The position numbers were made by a program, and so were the translations under genes. DNA of 64,000 bases, from contig NZ_CP038634.1 in NCBI RefSeq assembly GCF_004768545.1, positions 1,054,001 through 1,118,000 of the forward strand, given 5' to 3'. Below the pieces are notes generated by a model, which saw only the letters and a program-made list of their open reading frames with translations, made no database searches and had not been told where the DNA came from. The stretch comes from Cupriavidus oxalaticus (GTDB lineage Bacteria > Pseudomonadota > Gammaproteobacteria > Burkholderiales > Burkholderiaceae). Shown in pieces: positions 56,916 through 64,000 of this stretch (its first letter is position 1; the number at the start of each line of letters is the position of its first letter).

Positions 56916-58084
56916 TGCGCGGCCTGGCCGCTGCCTTAGCCTGCGCCGCGGCACTGTTGGCCGGCTGTGCCAGCGCGGTGCGCGGCACCGGCGATCTCGG
57001 CGTGGTGGTGGAACGTGCCGCCGGCCGGCTGCAGATCGTGGAAACCACCGGCATGACGCGGCTGGCCACGGTCGACGGGCTGGGCGACCTGTCGCACGCC
57101 AGCGTGGTGTTCTCGCGCGATGCGCGCTACGCCTACGTGTTCGGCCGCGACGGCGGGCTCACGCGCGTGGACCTGCTGGACGCGCGCATCACGCACCGCG
57201 TCCTGCAAGCCGGCAACAGCATCGGCGGCGCGATCTCGCAGGATGGCCGCGTAGTGGCCGCGCAGAACTACGCGCCGGGCGGGGTCCGGCTGTTCGATGC
57301 CCAGACCCTCGAACCGCTGGCCGACCTGCCGGCCATCGGCCAGGACGGGCGTCGCGCCAAGGTGGTGGGCCTGGCCGACCTGCCGGGCCGGCGCTTCGCC
57401 GCCAGCCTGTTCGAGTCCGGCGAGATCTGGATCATCGATGCCGCCGATCCGCGCCATCCGCAGGTGACGCGCCTGCCGGCCGGGCGCGAGCCGTACGACG
57501 GCCTGGTCACGCCCGATGGACGCTGGTACCTGGCCGGCCTGTTCGGCGAGGACGGGCTGGCGCTGGTCGACCTGTGGCAAACGCCACCGCAGGCACGCCG
57601 CGTCCTGTCGGGCTACGGGCGCGGCAGCCAGCCGCTGCCGGTCTACAAGATGCCGCACCTGCGCGGCTGGGCGATGGCGCAGGGCCAGGCATGGCTGCCG
57701 GCCATCGGCCGCCACGAAGTGCTGGTGGCGGATCCGGCGCGCGGCTGGCAGCAGACCGCGCGCGTGGCGCTGGCCGGCCAGCCGGTCTTTGTGATGGCAC
57801 GCCCGGACGGCCGGCAGGTGTGGGTCAACTTCGCCTTCCCGCACAACGACACGGTGCAGGTCATCGACACCGCCACGCGCGAGGTGATTCGCACCCTGCG
57901 GCCCTGCGGCGGAGTCCTGCACATGGAATTCACGCCCAAGGGAGAGGCGCTGTGGCTGTCCTGCCGCGACGACAACCGCGTCGAGGTCTATGACACCGCC
58001 AGCCTGGCACGCATCGCCACGCTGCCGGCCGACAACCCCAGCGGCATCTTCTTCACCGCGCGGGCACAGCGCTTCGGCATGTAG
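56912..58084 (+). CDS. nirF: NirF, haem d1 biosynthesis lipoprotein
   Basis: A 390-residue propeller protein related to the NirS d1 domain and needed for haem d1 synthesis, thought to act late on a d1 precursor. The N-terminus has a lipobox (LLAGC, Cys near residue 19), so it is probably a periplasmic lipoprotein, as in Pseudomonas. The ATG at 56912 overlaps the nirC stop codon (ATGA), and a second ATG is at 56915. Confidence 0.92.
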   Translation: MMRGLAAALACAAALLAGCASAVRGTGDLGVVVERAAGRLQIVETTGMTRLATVDGLGDLSHASVVFSRDARYAYVFGRDGGLTRVDLLDARITHRVLQAGNSIGGAISQDGRVVAAQNYAPGGVRLFDAQTLEPLADLPAIGQDGRRAKVVGLADLPGRRFAASLFESGEIWIIDAADPRHPQVTRLPAGREPYDGLVTPDGRWYLAGLFGEDGLALVDLWQTPPQARRVLSGYGRGSQPLPVYKMPHLRGWAMAQGQAWLPAIGRHEVLVADPARGWQQTARVALAGQPVFVMARPDGRQVWVNFAFPHNDTVQVIDTATREVIRTLRPCGGVLHMEFTPKGEALWLSCRDDNRVEVYDTASLARIATLPADNPSGIFFTARAQRFGM

Positions 58085-58092
58085 ACGGCGCC

Positions 58093-59076
58093 ATGTTCGA
58101 CGAATTCACCCTGTACGACACGCTGCAGCACGACTTTCCGCTGCAGCCTCGCCCCTACCAGGCGCTCGCGCAAGGGCTGGGCCTGTGCGAGCACACGCTG
58201 CTGTCGCTGCTGGCGCGCGATCTGGGCGCGGGCCGGATCAGCCGCGTCGGCGCCGTGTTCGCGCCCAATGTGATCGGCGTCAGCACGCTGGCCGCGCTGA
58301 GCGTGCCGACAGCGCAGCTGGATCGCGTGGCCGCGCGCGTCAGCACCTGCGCGTCGGTCAGCCACAACTACGCGCGCAGCGGCCACGCCTACAATCTGTG
58401 GTTTGTCGCGGGCGCGCGCGAGCGCGGCACGCTGGATCGCACGCTGGCGGCGATTGCCGACATGGCGGGGCAGGTGCCACTGGACCTGCCGATGGCACGC
58501 GAGTACCACATCGACCTGGGTTTTGCGCTCGGTACTGGCAATCGCCGCCAGCGCCGAGTCGCGGCCCCCGTGCTGCCTGTCACGCTGGATGCGGATGACT
58601 GGCGCCTGGTGGCGGCGCTCGAGGCGGGCCTGCCGCTGACGCCGCGCCCGTTCCATGATCTGGCGCTGCGCACGCGGCTGCCGATGCCGCGGGTGCTGGA
58701 GCGGATTGCGCAATGGTCGGCGCAGGGCGTGATCCGGCGGCTCGGCGTAGTGCTGCGCCACGGCCGCTTCGGCTACCGCCACAACGCCATGTGCGTATGG
58801 GACGTGCCGGACGCCCGCGTCGACGCGATCGGCCTGCGCCTGGCACGCCAGCCGCGCGTGACGCTGTGCTACCGGCGCGAGCGGCGCCTGCCGGCGTGGC
58901 CCTTCAACCTGTTCGCGATGATCCATGCGCGCGATGCGCACGACCTGCGGCCGGCACTCGACGACATCCGCGCCACCGTGGGGATGGACCAGACCCCCGG
59001 CGCGGTGCTGGTCGGCACCCGTTGCTACAAGCAGCGCGGCACGCGCTACGCCACGCAGGAGGCGGCGCGAGCATGA
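58093..59076 (+). CDS. nirD: NirDL fusion (sirohaem decarboxylase subunits)
   Basis: A 327-residue protein with two AsnC/Lrp-type units, equal to NirD fused to NirL. The first half (~1-150; DFPLQPRPYQALAQGLG) and the second (~165-310; EAGLPLTPRPFHDLALRTR) each hold an HTH-like fold and a ferredoxin-like part. With NirG and NirH it decarboxylates sirohaem to didecarboxysirohaem in d1 synthesis. In Pseudomonas aeruginosa NirD and NirL are separate proteins. It starts eight bases after nirF and overlaps nirG (ATGA). Confidence 0.92.
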   Translation: MFDEFTLYDTLQHDFPLQPRPYQALAQGLGLCEHTLLSLLARDLGAGRISRVGAVFAPNVIGVSTLAALSVPTAQLDRVAARVSTCASVSHNYARSGHAYNLWFVAGARERGTLDRTLAAIADMAGQVPLDLPMAREYHIDLGFALGTGNRRQRRVAAPVLPVTLDADDWRLVAALEAGLPLTPRPFHDLALRTRLPMPRVLERIAQWSAQGVIRRLGVVLRHGRFGYRHNAMCVWDVPDARVDAIGLRLARQPRVTLCYRRERRLPAWPFNLFAMIHARDAHDLRPALDDIRATVGMDQTPGAVLVGTRCYKQRGTRYATQEAARA

Positions 59077-59573
59077 CAGCCGATGCCTCCGGTGCCGTGC
59101 TTCCCGACTCCTTCGACACCATCGACACCATCGTCGCCACCGACCGCCGCATCATCAACGCGCTGCAGCGGGGCCTGCCGCTGGTGCCCCGGCCTTATGC
59201 CGAGGCAGCCGCCTCGCTTGGCATCGCGGAGGACGAACTGCTGGCGCGGCTGCGCCGGCTGCTCGACCACGGCGTGCTGACGCGCTTCGGCCCGCTCTAC
59301 CAGATCGAGCGGGCGGGCGGCCGCTTTGTGCTGTGCGCCTGCCACGCGCCGGAACAGCGGCTCGACGCCGTGGCCGCCGCGATCAACGCCTTCCCGGAGG
59401 TCGCGCACCACTACCAGCGCACCCACCACCTGAACCTGTGGTTCGTGCTGGCGGTCGCGCGGGCCGAGGACGTGGCCCCGGCGCTCGCGCGCATCGCCGC
59501 CGCGGCAGGCGTCGAGATCCTGCCGTTTCCCAAGGAGCGCGAATTCTTCGTCAACCTCTACCTTCCCGCATGA
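59073..59573 (+). CDS. nirG: NirG, sirohaem decarboxylase subunit
   Basis: A 166-residue AsnC/Lrp-like subunit of the sirohaem decarboxylase (RGLPLVPRPYAEAAASLGI; then HHYQRTHHLNLWFVLAV). The histidine-rich segment is typical of the substrate-contacting part. It overlaps both neighbours by four bases (nirDL and nirH), so the three are translated together. Confidence 0.9.
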   Translation: MTADASGAVLPDSFDTIDTIVATDRRIINALQRGLPLVPRPYAEAAASLGIAEDELLARLRRLLDHGVLTRFGPLYQIERAGGRFVLCACHAPEQRLDAVAAAINAFPEVAHHYQRTHHLNLWFVLAVARAEDVAPALARIAAAAGVEILPFPKEREFFVNLYLPA

Positions 59574-60088
59574 TGTCCGCCGACGCCCACGATACCATCG
59601 ACCTTGCCCTGATCCGCGCCACCCAGGCCGGCCTGCCGCTAGAGCCGGCGCCGTTCGCAGCGGTCGCCGCCATGCTGGGCCTCGAAGAAGCCGAAGTCAT
59701 CGCCCGGCTGGCGGCGATGCAGACGCGCGGCATGCTCCGCCGCATCGGCGCGGTGCCCAACCACTACCGGCTGGGCTGGCGCGCCAACGCCATGACGGTG
59801 TGGGACGTGGACGATGCCCGCGTCGATGCGCTCGGCGAACGCGTCGGTGCGCTGCCCTTCGTCAGCCACTGCTACCTGCGCCCGCGCCGCCTGCCGCACT
59901 GGCCCTACAACCTGTTCGCGATGGTCCACGCGCATACGCGCGCCGACGCGGCGCCGCAGATAGCCCGTATCGCGGCACTGCTGGGCGACGCCAGCCGCGC
60001 GCATGACGTGCTGTGGTCCACCCGCATCCTGAAGAAAACCGGCCTGCGCCTGCCGCCGGCGGGCGCTGCCCCACAGGAGTCACGCTGA
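59570..60088 (+). CDS. nirH: NirH, sirohaem decarboxylase subunit
   Basis: A 172-residue AsnC/Lrp-like subunit, the third member of the nirDL-G-H decarboxylase set (QAGLPLEPAPFAAVAAMLGL; VSHCYLRPRRLPHWPYNLF). The residues SHCYLRPRR match the equivalent region of the second NirDL half. The ATG at 59570 overlaps nirG; another ATG lies at 59573. It shares one base with nirJ. Confidence 0.9.
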   Translation: MMSADAHDTIDLALIRATQAGLPLEPAPFAAVAAMLGLEEAEVIARLAAMQTRGMLRRIGAVPNHYRLGWRANAMTVWDVDDARVDALGERVGALPFVSHCYLRPRRLPHWPYNLFAMVHAHTRADAAPQIARIAALLGDASRAHDVLWSTRILKKTGLRLPPAGAAPQESR

Positions 60089-61251
60089 TGTTCCGCCTGT
60101 CCCGTTTCATGGAAGCCCTGCGCGATGCCGGGCCGGTGCCGCCTGCCCGCAAGGCCGCCGGGCCGGTCGTGATCTGGAACCTGATCCGCCGCTGCAACCT
60201 CAACTGCCGCCATTGCTACGCCACCTCGGCCGATACCGACTTCAAGGGCGAGCTGGATACCGCCGAGGCGCTGCGCGTGCTGGCGCAATTGCGCGATGCG
60301 CGCGTGCCCGCGTTGATCCTGTCCGGTGGCGAGCCGCTGCTGCGGCCGGACCTGTATGACATTGCCGCGCATGCGCGCGCGCTCGGCTTCCACCTGTCGC
60401 TGTCGTCCAACGGCACGCTGCTCGATGCCGGCCACGCTGCACGGCTGGCCGCGGCGGGCTTCGACTATGTCGGCGTCAGCCTGGACGGGCTGCCAGCCAC
60501 GCACGACCGCTTCCGCCGCAGCGACGGCGCCTTCGCGCAGGCGCTGGCGGGCCTGCGCGTGGCGCGCGCCGCCGGCCTGCGCGTCGGCGTGCGCATGACG
60601 CTGACCGAGGCCAACGCCGCGCAACTGCCCGACATGGTCGCGCTGGCCGAACGCGAAGGCATCGGCAAGTTTTACCTGTCCCACTTCAACTACGCGGGCC
60701 GCGCGCGCAGCCATCGCGCCGAGGACGCGCGGCATGCGCGCACGCGCGCCGCGCTGGACTGGCTGTTCGACCATGTCTGGCAGCGCACGCGCGCGGGCCA
60801 TGCCGGCGACTTCGTCACCGGCAACAACGATGCCGACGGGGTCTACCTGCTGCACTGGATCGCGCAGCGCTTCCCGCACCGCGTCGCCGACATGCGCCAG
60901 CGGCTGGAACAGTGGGGCGGCAATCCGACCGGCGTGGGTGTCGCCAATATCGACAACCTCGGCAATGTGCATCCCGACACGATGTGGTGGCATGTCACGC
61001 TGGGCAACGTGCGCGAACGGCCTTTTGGCGAGATCTGGGCAAGCCGCGCCGATCCGCTGATGGCGGGGCTGGCCAGCCGGCCGCGCCCGTTGCAGGGACG
61101 CTGCGCTGACTGCGCGCACCGTGCCATCTGCAACGGCAATACGCGAGTGCGCGCGCTCGCACTGACCGGCAACGCGTGGGCGGAAGATCCGGGCTGCTAC
61201 CTCAGCGGCACCGAAATCGCCACCTCGCCCCAAGCGGAGGTGGCGGCATGA
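60088..61251 (+). CDS. nirJ: NirJ, radical SAM haem d1 synthase
   Basis: A 387-residue radical SAM enzyme that replaces propionate groups on the tetrapyrrole with oxygen functions in haem d1 synthesis. The cluster motif is C36-x3-C40-x2-C43 (RCNLNCRHCY), with SGGEPLLRPDL. A C-terminal SPASM-like region (CADCAHRAIC, then a later Cys) probably holds a second cluster. CAGGAG lies nine bases upstream of the ATG. Confidence 0.93.
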   Translation: MFRLSRFMEALRDAGPVPPARKAAGPVVIWNLIRRCNLNCRHCYATSADTDFKGELDTAEALRVLAQLRDARVPALILSGGEPLLRPDLYDIAAHARALGFHLSLSSNGTLLDAGHAARLAAAGFDYVGVSLDGLPATHDRFRRSDGAFAQALAGLRVARAAGLRVGVRMTLTEANAAQLPDMVALAEREGIGKFYLSHFNYAGRARSHRAEDARHARTRAALDWLFDHVWQRTRAGHAGDFVTGNNDADGVYLLHWIAQRFPHRVADMRQRLEQWGGNPTGVGVANIDNLGNVHPDTMWWHVTLGNVRERPFGEIWASRADPLMAGLASRPRPLQGRCADCAHRAICNGNTRVRALALTGNAWAEDPGCYLSGTEIATSPQAEVAA

Positions 61252-62747
61252 CACGCCTTGCCCGATGGCTCATGTCCATGGCGCTCGCTTGCGGGATGCA
61301 ATCCGCGCTCGCGCACGATCCTGCCGCGCTCTATGGCCAGCACTGCGCCACTTGCCACGGCGCCGACCGCCTCGGCGGCCTGGGCCCCGCGCTGCTGCCG
61401 GAAAGCCTGGAGCGGCTGCGCCCCAGCGAACTCGACACCGTGCTGCGCGACGGCCGCGCCGCGACGCAGATGCCGGCCTTCGGCGCCACGCTGCCGGCGC
61501 CCGAACTGCAGGCCCTGGCGCGCTGGCTGCGCATGGCACCGGCCGCCGCGCCGCAATGGAGCGCCGGCGCGATCCGGGCCAGCCACGTGGTCATGCATGC
61601 ACCCGGCGCGCTGCCGGCGCGTCCCGTGTTCAGCGCCGATCCGCAGAACCTGTTCGTGGTGGTCGAGGCAGGCAGCCATCACATGACCGTGCTCGACGGC
61701 GACAGGCTGGCACCGATCCATCGCTTTGCCACGCGCTTCGCCTTGCACGGCGGCCCGAAGTTCAGCCGCGATGGCCGCTATGTCTACATGGCAAGCCGCG
61801 ACGGCTGGGTCAGCAAGTACGACCTGTGGAACCTGGCCTATGTCGCCGAGATCCGCGTCGGCATCAACACGCGCAACGTTGCCGTCAGCGACGACGGGCG
61901 CTGGGTGCTGGCCGGCAATACGCTGCCGCGCACGCTGGTGCTGCTGCGCGCCGACGACCTGTCGCTGGAGCGGGTGATCGACGTCAAGGGCCTCAGTGGC
62001 GACGTTTCGCGGGTATCGGCGGTTTACGACGCGGCGCCTCGCCACAGCTTTATCGCGGCGCTGAAGGACATTGCCGAGGTCTGGGAGATCCCGTATGCCG
62101 ACGCCGCCGGCGAGCCCCTGGCGTCGCTGGCGCCGCGTGCGATCGTGCTGGACGATGTGCTCGACGACTTCTTCTTCGACCAGCCTTACCGCCATATCCT
62201 CGGCGCATCGCGCAGCGGCGGCGGCCAGGTGATCGACCTCGACCAGGGCCGCAAGGTGGCCTCGCTGGCGCTCGGCGGCATGCCCCACCTCGGCAGCGGC
62301 ATCACGTGGGAACGGGGCGGCCATGCAGTGATGGCGTCGCCCGACCTCGGGCAGGGGCGCATCCCGGTGATCGACATGCAGGACTGGAAAACTGTCGCCG
62401 CCATCCCGACCAACGGCCCCGGCTTCTTCCTGCGCAGCCACGAGAACAGCCGCTACGCCTGGGCGGACGCAATGATGAGCCCGCGGCGCGACACGCTGCA
62501 GGTGATCGACAAGCAGACCCTGCAAGTCGCCGGCAGCGTCACGCCCAGCCCCGGCCGCACCGCCGCGCATGTTGAATTCACGCGCGACGGGCGCTATGCG
62601 CTGGTCAGCCTGATGGAGCGCGACGGCGCGATCGTGGTCTACGACGCCGCCACGCTGCGGGAAGTGAAGCGCATCCCGATGGACAAGCCCATCGGCAAAT
62701 ACAACGTCTTCAACAAGACCACGCGCTCGGCCGGCACCAGTCATTGA
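61248..62747 (+). CDS. nirN: NirN, d1-binding c-type cytochrome
   Basis: A 499-residue periplasmic protein resembling NirS: a signal peptide (to A22), a haem c domain with CATCH (33-37), and a d1-binding propeller (~125-499, FSADPQNLFVVVEAG). NirN completes dihydro-haem d1 and hands it to NirS. It overlaps nirJ by four bases. Here nirN precedes nirE, whereas in P. aeruginosa nirE comes first. Confidence 0.92.
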   Translation: MTRLARWLMSMALACGMQSALAHDPAALYGQHCATCHGADRLGGLGPALLPESLERLRPSELDTVLRDGRAATQMPAFGATLPAPELQALARWLRMAPAAAPQWSAGAIRASHVVMHAPGALPARPVFSADPQNLFVVVEAGSHHMTVLDGDRLAPIHRFATRFALHGGPKFSRDGRYVYMASRDGWVSKYDLWNLAYVAEIRVGINTRNVAVSDDGRWVLAGNTLPRTLVLLRADDLSLERVIDVKGLSGDVSRVSAVYDAAPRHSFIAALKDIAEVWEIPYADAAGEPLASLAPRAIVLDDVLDDFFFDQPYRHILGASRSGGGQVIDLDQGRKVASLALGGMPHLGSGITWERGGHAVMASPDLGQGRIPVIDMQDWKTVAAIPTNGPGFFLRSHENSRYAWADAMMSPRRDTLQVIDKQTLQVAGSVTPSPGRTAAHVEFTRDGRYALVSLMERDGAIVVYDAATLREVKRIPMDKPIGKYNVFNKTTRSAGTSH

Positions 62748-62780
62748 CGCCATGCCGCCACGCACGCAGGAGTCACTCGC

Positions 62781-63548
62781 ATGAACTCTCCCCTCAAGCC
62801 CGGCAAGGTCTGGCTGGTCGGCGCCGGCCCCGGCAGCCCCGACCTGGTCACGGTACGCGCGGTGCGCGCGCTCGGCTCCGCCGACGTATGGCTGGTCGAT
62901 GACCTGGTCTCGCCGGAGATGTCCTGCTATGCCCGGCCCGGCACGCATGTCGAGTGGGTCGGCAAGCGTGGCGGCCGCTGCTCGGTCACCCAGGCGCGCA
63001 TCCAGCAGCTGACGCTGCAGCATGCGCTGGCCGGCCGCACCGTGGCGCGCGTCAAGGGCGGCGATCCGCTGCTGTTCGGCCGCGGCGGCGAAGAAGCCGC
63101 CTTCCTGCGCGCGCACGGCGTGCCGGTGGAAGTGGTCAACGGCATCAGCAGCGGCGTGGCGGCGGCGCAGGCGCTGGGCATCGCGCTGACCCACCGCGCC
63201 CACTGCCACGGCGTGACCTTCGTCACCGGGCACACCAGCGAACACGGCTCGCCGGACTGGGACGCGCTGGTGCGCGGCGGCACCACGCTGGTCATCTACA
63301 TGGGCATGAGCCGGCTCGCGGCGATACGCGACGGGCTGCTGGCGGCCGGCATGCGCGCGGGCATGCCGGCGGCGGTGGTGATGCATGCCGGCGCCACGGA
63401 AGAGCGTTCGTGGACCGGCACGGTGCAAACGCTGGCCGATGCATTGACTGCCGGGCTAGCCAGCCCGGCGGTGGTGCTGGTGGGCGGCGTGGTGGCAGAG
63501 GCGATGCCGCCGGCGATGGCGCTCTCCTTCGTCGCGCCGCTGGAGTAG
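62781..63548 (+). CDS. nirE: NirE, uroporphyrinogen-III C-methyltransferase
   Basis: A 255-residue SUMT making precorrin-2, the first step from uroporphyrinogen III toward haem d1. Motifs GAGPGSPDLVTVRA (near 12-25) and GGDPLLFGRGGEE (near 91-103) bind SAM and substrate. It lies 33 bases after nirN with AGGAG upstream and is the last nir gene. A dedicated copy inside the cluster separates d1 flux from general sirohaem or B12 synthesis. Confidence 0.93.
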   Translation: MNSPLKPGKVWLVGAGPGSPDLVTVRAVRALGSADVWLVDDLVSPEMSCYARPGTHVEWVGKRGGRCSVTQARIQQLTLQHALAGRTVARVKGGDPLLFGRGGEEAAFLRAHGVPVEVVNGISSGVAAAQALGIALTHRAHCHGVTFVTGHTSEHGSPDWDALVRGGTTLVIYMGMSRLAAIRDGLLAAGMRAGMPAAVVMHAGATEERSWTGTVQTLADALTAGLASPAVVLVGGVVAEAMPPAMALSFVAPLE

Positions 63549-63598
63549 CATGGTGCCGCGCGGCCGGCCCGGGTTGCGCCACACCAACAGGCACAACT

Positions 63599-64000
63599 AT
63601 GCTGATCAAGGCTCTCACCGCATTCCTATTGATGGCGCTTTGTGTATCGATCCACGCGATCGGCATCCTGGCGGCGTTTCACTGGCTCAAGTGGCGGATC
63701 CCGTCGGGGCCGCGCTACTTCTGGCGCGCCACGCATGCGCTGATCAGCCTGGCGGCGTGCACGATCCTGCTGCACCTGCTGCAGATCACGGCATGGGGCC
63801 TGTTCTACTACTGGCGCGCGGGGATGCCCGACCTGCATACGGCCCTGTACTTCAGCGCCGTGACCTACACCACCACGGGCTATGGCGACGTGGTGCTGCC
63901 GCAGGAATGGCGCCTGGTGGGCAGCGTGGAAGCGCTGACCGGCATCCTGATGTGCGGCCTGTCGACCGGCTTGTATTTCGCGTTCTTTTCCAGGCTGGTG
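63599..64000 (+). CDS. Potassium-channel-like membrane protein (partial)
   Basis: The first 134 codons of an Ion_trans_2-type channel, cut by the window end. It has about two hydrophobic helices, then the pore loop with the selectivity filter TTTGYGD, flanked by TAVTYTTTGYGDVVLP-like sequence, and a further helix (ALTGILMCGLSTGLYF). Such small channels act at the inner membrane and pass K+. It starts 50 bases after nirE and may be a separate unit. Confidence 0.8.
   Translation, partial: MLIKALTAFLLMALCVSIHAIGILAAFHWLKWRIPSGPRYFWRATHALISLAACTILLHLLQITAWGLFYYWRAGMPDLHTALYFSAVTYTTTGYGDVVLPQEWRLVGSVEALTGILMCGLSTGLYFAFFSRLV

Overview
The window is about 64 kb of very GC-rich DNA. Coding is dense, with heavy G/C at third codon positions, and nothing in it looks like an insertion sequence, phage, CRISPR array, rRNA or tRNA gene. 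The gene content points to a denitrifying betaproteobacterium of the Burkholderiaceae, most likely Cupriavidus or a close relative: an H-NS-type protein with the GRGRxPxW tail, a cd1-type nitrite reductase operon beside narK1K2-narGHJI, paired organosulfur ABC/TauD operons, and short all-catalytic lone genes between them. This is inference from recognised families, not from a search.

Layout. 0-3.4 kb: a membrane diguanylate cyclase, two small unknown or HTH proteins and a methyltransferase. 3.4-13.7 kb: two divergent organosulfur operons. The minus-strand one has a TauD-family dioxygenase, binding protein, ATPase and permease. The plus-strand one has a binding protein, two permeases, ATPase and AtsK-like dioxygenase, with an O-acetylhomoserine sulfhydrylase gene after it. 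Together they would import sulfonates or sulfate esters, release sulfite or sulfate, and feed sulfide into homocysteine. 13.7-24.3 kb: a cardiolipin synthase/flippase-like pair, an orphan MetQ-like protein, a 2-oxoacid dehydrogenase E1alpha-E1beta-E2 operon, a SulP transporter, a stress protein and a 1-Cys peroxiredoxin. 24.6-27.6 kb: a CheV protein beside a scrambled graveyard of gene remnants. 27.7-36.3 kb: a MoaD-like/Asp-box protein pair, small unknowns, a purine-type permease, VOC protein, H-NS, lipoprotein, AraC regulator and a LysR remnant.

36.3-63.5 kb is the main story: an anaerobic nitrate/nitrite respiration island. nnrS faces away from narK1-narK2-narGHJI. The nar operon continues into a parvulin (ppiC), a beta-carbonic anhydrase and mobB. 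An unusual three-domain ACP/acyl-AMP ligase/acyltransferase, a TerC-like membrane protein and a universal stress protein follow. Then comes nirS-nirM-nirC-nirF-nirDL-nirG-nirH-nirJ-nirN-nirE, whose genes from nirC on mostly overlap or nearly touch. NarGHI reduces nitrate in the cytoplasm, NarK proteins exchange nitrate and nitrite, NirS reduces nitrite to NO in the periplasm with electrons from NirM/NirC, and nirFDLGHJNE make and insert haem d1. An FNR/Dnr-type box lies at the expected distance upstream of nirS. No NO or N2O reductase genes, and no narXL, are in this window. It ends inside a potassium-channel-like gene.

The most interesting items are the three-domain lipid-activating fusion next to nar, the extended nar operon, a 12-bp perfect hairpin between nirS and nirM, an operator-like palindrome over the promoter of the MoaD/Asp-box operon, a three-copy palindromic repeat at gene ends, and the broken operon at 25.7-27.6 kb.
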